From contig JAYKKT010000040.1 of NCBI GenBank assembly GCA_036023115.1, positions 6,545,001 through 6,609,000 of the forward strand: a DNA stretch of 64,000 bases. Reading direction: 5' to 3'. The stretch comes from Brasenia schreberi (lineage: Eukaryota > Streptophyta > Magnoliopsida > Nymphaeales > Cabombaceae). A program made the position numbers and the translations under genes. Below are positions 60,476 to 64,000 of the stretch, piece after piece (positions within the stretch are counted from its first letter, which is position 1; every line of letters begins with the position of its first letter). The notes under the pieces are model-generated. The model ran no database searches and was not told where the DNA came from. It saw only the letters and a program-made list of their open reading frames with translations.

Positions 60476-60822
60476 TGCATGTGTTGCCAATGGGCTATCT
60501 CGACGTCTTCTACAACTTTCGGTCTCCTTCTATTAGGTACGCAGCAACAAATAGATCTGTGAAGAAGAAATAGGAAAAACAAGTACAAATATTTGATTTT
60601 GAGGTTCCTCACAGTAGGATTTTCCTGAAAGTATTTGACTTCATGTTTTTTCACATATTTGATCTCTGCGCTGCTTTCTATTTATTGAACAACACCTACT
60701 CCTGAACTCCTTAAGATTTTCTACTGGGTTAGATGGTTAATCTAGTCGTTTCTGTGATAAGGTTGCCGAGAATGGTCACCTTTCATAGCATGTAATCTTG
60801 GTCATTCTTCTCTCTTCTAATG

Positions 60823-60952
60823 GCTAAAATTACATGCAAACCGTTCACATGTACCTGTTTACACAGGTTATATATCACACACACAAAAGATATTGCAATA
60901 TATAGCGTGTGTAAACATGTACATGTAAACAGTTTGCATGTAATCTTAGCTT
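60823..60952. repeat. Imperfect palindrome (hairpin)
   Basis: ggctaaaattacatgcaaac at the left pairs with gtttgcatgtaatcttagct at the right; arms of about 45 bp with few mismatches and a loop of about 40 bp. Possibly a small foldback MITE. Confidence 0.75.
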
Positions 60953-61307
60953 TTTATCTATCTTTTCCTTCCCTCTCTCCCTCTAGGATCGTAGAGAGAA
61001 AATGGAGCGTAATGAGGATTGATTTTTGTGTCGTGAGAAGGAGGGGTGTTTGTTCGACTCCTAAATATTCCGTTTCTTGTTCTCTCTCTTTCTCTCCTTT
61101 CTTCGTAAATGAAGTTTCTAATTTTTGTTGGAAAAACAAAAGAACACTTTGCGTACCATTTTTGAGCGTTCGATATGGAGGAGATGAATAGCTAACATTC
61201 AAGAAGCAGAAATTATTTCACAAACCGGGTCGGATGTGGAAGTGGAGCCTGACCCAAGTTAGAAAAGATTGACAGTAACCCAGTTCAAACTTGGCCGGGG
61301 CCTCATC

Positions 61308-61345
61308 CGACCCGGACCCGGACCCGGACCCGGTCCGTCCATTAT
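61308..61345. repeat. (GGACCC)n short tandem repeat
   Basis: Four ggaccc units, flanked by a wider degenerate gggtc/gacccg region from 61225, about 200 bp above the LysM gene leader. Confidence 0.8.
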
Positions 61346-61495
61346 TCCACGTTTAACGTGTTCGGGTTCGATTGCGACGAAGGTTAAATAGGCATTTAAC
61401 ATGGTCTCAGGATACAATAGTAAAATCTACAAAACTTTAGTCTAAAGTTGACCTTCAGGCCACTGGTTGCAGATTTTAATGGGGCCATTTACCTC

Positions 61496-62126
61496 TTTAA
61501 ATACGTTTCCCTTGTGCCGTCCGTCATTTGCTCTCTCTTTCTCTATCTCTCTCTCTCTCTCTCAGAAGGGAAGAGTATTCGGTTCTCTATCAGTATTCTT
61601 GCTAGGAGAAACGCTCGAATTTCTGGCTTTTGCTTTACGCTCGTGGAGAATATTGTAGTTTTAATCGCCAATGGCGGAGTTTCGTTTACTTTCGATCGAT
61701 CCACGTCACTCGTAGCGGCGAAACGCCAGATTCCGCTTCCGCATACCCGGATCGGAAGTAATTTTGCCGAGATTTTCCTTTTCTTTTGCTTTTTGGAAGT
61801 TCCTCCTCTCTAGGGATTCTCACACGGGCTAGGGTTTTCCGTCAGCGTTCTTGGATGCGTAAAGGAATCCGTTTGACCGAGACTTTTTGGCGGACAGATG
61901 GAACTTCGTTGACTATTTTGGTTTATAGAGAATTTAACGCGGATCTGAGGTTTTTTAGTCAATCGAAATTCGTGGATCCCTCTCCTTCAATTTCGGATCA
62001 TAGCGATTGTCAAATGAAGTAGTTACCGAGTCACGCGACGTCTTTGTTCTTCGGTTTTGGAGGTACTTTCGTATAATTCATGGTTCTTGCGCTCGCTATT
62101 CGCGCGAGGAGGATTGCTCAGGAAGC
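61496..62126 (+). promoter_or_regulatory. Core promoter and 5' leader of LysM gene
   Basis: A tttaaatac TATA-like box near 61497 and a pyrimidine-rich stretch (61531..61562) are followed by about 560 bp of GC-richer leader containing several upstream ORFs (for example 61448..61813 and 61786..62022). An in-frame TAG at 62001 precedes the coding frame. A leader intron cannot be excluded. Confidence 0.45.
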
Positions 62127-62330
62127 ATGTCGATGATTAGTTTGCCCATGGATAACTGCCATCGAAATGGAAAGTACCACTTCATTTCTGGTGAATTTTC
62201 TGACTGTCGACTTAAATCGATGGTGTCGATTCCTTCACCTTCGTCGGCAGCTTCTGGTGTCAATTACATCGAGCATCGTGTTTCCAAATTGGATACTCTT
62301 GCTGGCGTCGCCATCAGATACGGTGTTGAG
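62127..62330 (+). CDS. LysM-domain protein, first exon (partial gene)
   Basis: 68 codons from the first in-frame ATG after an upstream TAG, ending at GAG|gtaagt (phase 0). After a variable start (MSMISLPMDN) and a serine-rich stretch, the exon encodes YIEHRVSKLDTLAGVAIRYG, which is the first half of a LysM fold as in plant intracellular LysM proteins with a Y-EHRVSK-DTLAGVAIKYGV motif. These are predicted to bind N-acetylglucosamine-type glycans, but the role of this subgroup is unclear. The expected continuation (VADI-R-N) is not found downstream, so intron 1 exceeds 1.67 kb and runs out of the window. Confidence 0.88.
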
Positions 62331-64000
62331 GTAAGTGTACTTTTCTCGATCTATGTATAATGTGCAAGTTTCTATGGAAATGCATTGTCTATCATTCAAA
62401 GCATAGCATTCATGTTAATCGTGGCGTTCTTGGTAATTTCATGCTTCTGTTAAGTTTGTATCTGGGCAACAATCAAAAACATTTACCTGGAACACGCACA
62501 CACAAATTACCTTGAAAAATTGCTTCAAAGGATCTTTCTTTTTAATGTATTCTTCTCTTCTGGAGGCTGCTATCTTTTGGTTTCATGGCTTTTAAGGTTC
62601 AGATTTATGCGAAATATTTGTAGTTCCGTTCAAAACATTTGAAAAAAATTATACTAGTAGTTTTGTTGTTTAAAAAAAGCTGAACTATTTACTAATTAAC
62701 AAGAAAAAGTAAACACGTGAGAACAAGAAAACAAATCGATGCAGCAGAAAAAACTAAACAACGATCCACATCTCTTTTGCATGTATGCTGCACTTTTAGA
62801 GCCGTATTTCAAGTTTTCAACTGCAAAACACTATATTTAAATAAAATCATAGACACTGTTCTCGTTCTGGGCAATTTCTCGATGAGATTTCCAAGGGAGT
62901 GGCTTTCAGAAAGTTACGGGGAAAATCTTGGACGGATCAAAAGTTTATATACAAAGAGAATTAAAACCTTACACCAAAAAGCTTTCTTTGAATTTGATGA
63001 ATAAATTGTTCTGTTTCTTATTGGACGCATTTTGGCACATATACACATGGACAAGGCAATTTTATTTTATTGTACGCATCTGATTCTGACCTTAAGTGGT
63101 ATGCATGCGAATTCGAGAAACAACTATAAGATTTATATAGAGGTTGTCCTCGCTGGGTTCGAATATTTCCATTTATTCAAATAAATGGTCGACAGATCTG
63201 CTTTTCTTGCCTGTCTTATCGCTGATGTATCTTGAAACATAAAATTGAAATTAAAACATGTTCATCAATAGACAGCTTTGTCATATCAGAACTTGATAAA
63301 TCTATTAGTATGTGCTGCAATAAAGCAGTTGGTCGGGCCCCAAATTTATAAGGTGTCGGACAGTTCCTTTTGCATTTTAGAGGAAACCAAGTTCTTTCTG
63401 TATGTCTACATGGACCACTTCACATAAAGGAAATCTTCATTCCTTAAGGACATGATTAGATGCTCAACAGATGGTCATCATTGTGCCTTGGAAATTCACT
63501 TTTGCATCCGTGAGTCTACCAATATTGAGTATCGGAGATATGTTATAAATCTTCCTTTCTTTGTTCTACTATTGCTCATGCTTCCAACCTTGAGGTAAAC
63601 TCTTTGTGTATAATCCAGATTCAGTATAAAACAAATCTGAAATGTGTGTTTGGCTTAAATCAGACAGCGAGAAGAATAAAGATTTCGTCTTGTTTAAATG
63701 CAGACACTCTCAACATCTGCCACACAATCTTTGTATGTCCTGTGCTATTCAAGCATTCTAGTTTTTCGATATTCATATCCCCACTTGAACAAAATCCACC
63801 GGTCAGAGTTGCTGTGTTTTTTACCATTTATTTGCCAAACCTTGAGGTAGGAAAAGTTCTGGACACAGTGGAGCCTTTCCAAGATAAGGCACCACCATAA
63901 TGTCAGTAGTGGTAATAGTAGCATTTATGTGGTGGCGTAGGTCACACATGCATGCACCGGGCAACTTGTCAAATGATTCACCGAATTAAAGTTTTTCTAC
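62331..64000 (+). other. LysM gene intron 1 (partial)
   Basis: Begins with the consensus donor gtaagtg. Contains only chance ORFs; no acceptor leading to a LysM continuation was found before the window ends. Confidence 0.65.

Noticed and set aside
62717..63004. 95-codon ORF in the LysM gene intron
   Set aside because: No recognisable domain, no splice context that joins it to the LysM frame.

Overview
The window is nuclear DNA of a flowering plant. The evidence is a spliced plant-type gene, Copia LTR retrotransposons with initiator-Met-tRNA primer sites, many copies of a plant RTE-clade LINE, hAT-like MITEs, a remnant of an integrated plant pararetrovirus, and a nuclear piece of plastid ndhG. 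The species cannot be named from sequence alone.

Two real host genes are visible. The main one lies on the minus strand from a TATA box near 33.98 kb to a stop codon at 3525. I rebuilt it as six coding exons that stay in phase across every junction (1,240 codons plus stop). It encodes a long, serine-rich, basic protein ending in a DUF789 domain. Two of its introns are swollen by transposons. Intron 12979..27745 (14.8 kb) holds a nested Copia/LINE block. Intron 3732..12366 (8.6 kb) holds two LTR elements 42 bp apart and a 36-bp LINE stub. The second gene is the first exon of a LysM-domain protein on the plus strand at 62127..62330. A broken GH9 cellulase 5' part (minus, 727..1825) lies beyond the 3' end of the DUF789 gene.

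The most unusual object is a non-autonomous LTR retrotransposon at 5262..8362, with 5-bp target duplications. It has no gag or pol that I can find. It carries two intronless, broken plant gene copies in the same orientation: an HVA22-like gene and a DUF1218 gene. Next to it is an antisense Copia element (8405..11548) that has itself been invaded by LINE and Copia fragments.

From about 34.3 to 48.3 kb the DNA is mostly LINE copies plus an endogenous caulimovirid in pieces (coat-protein-like, movement-protein and protease regions, and an inverted movement-protein duplicate). From 48.4 to 61.4 kb it is gene-poor: microsatellites, GGTTCC-rich hAT-like MITEs, a plastid insert and palindromes. LTRs of at least two of the Copia families carry clustered palindromic AACGGCTA/TAGCCGTT motifs that fit the plant mitosis-specific activator (MSA) consensus; related motifs occur in an LTR fragment at 10148..10175.
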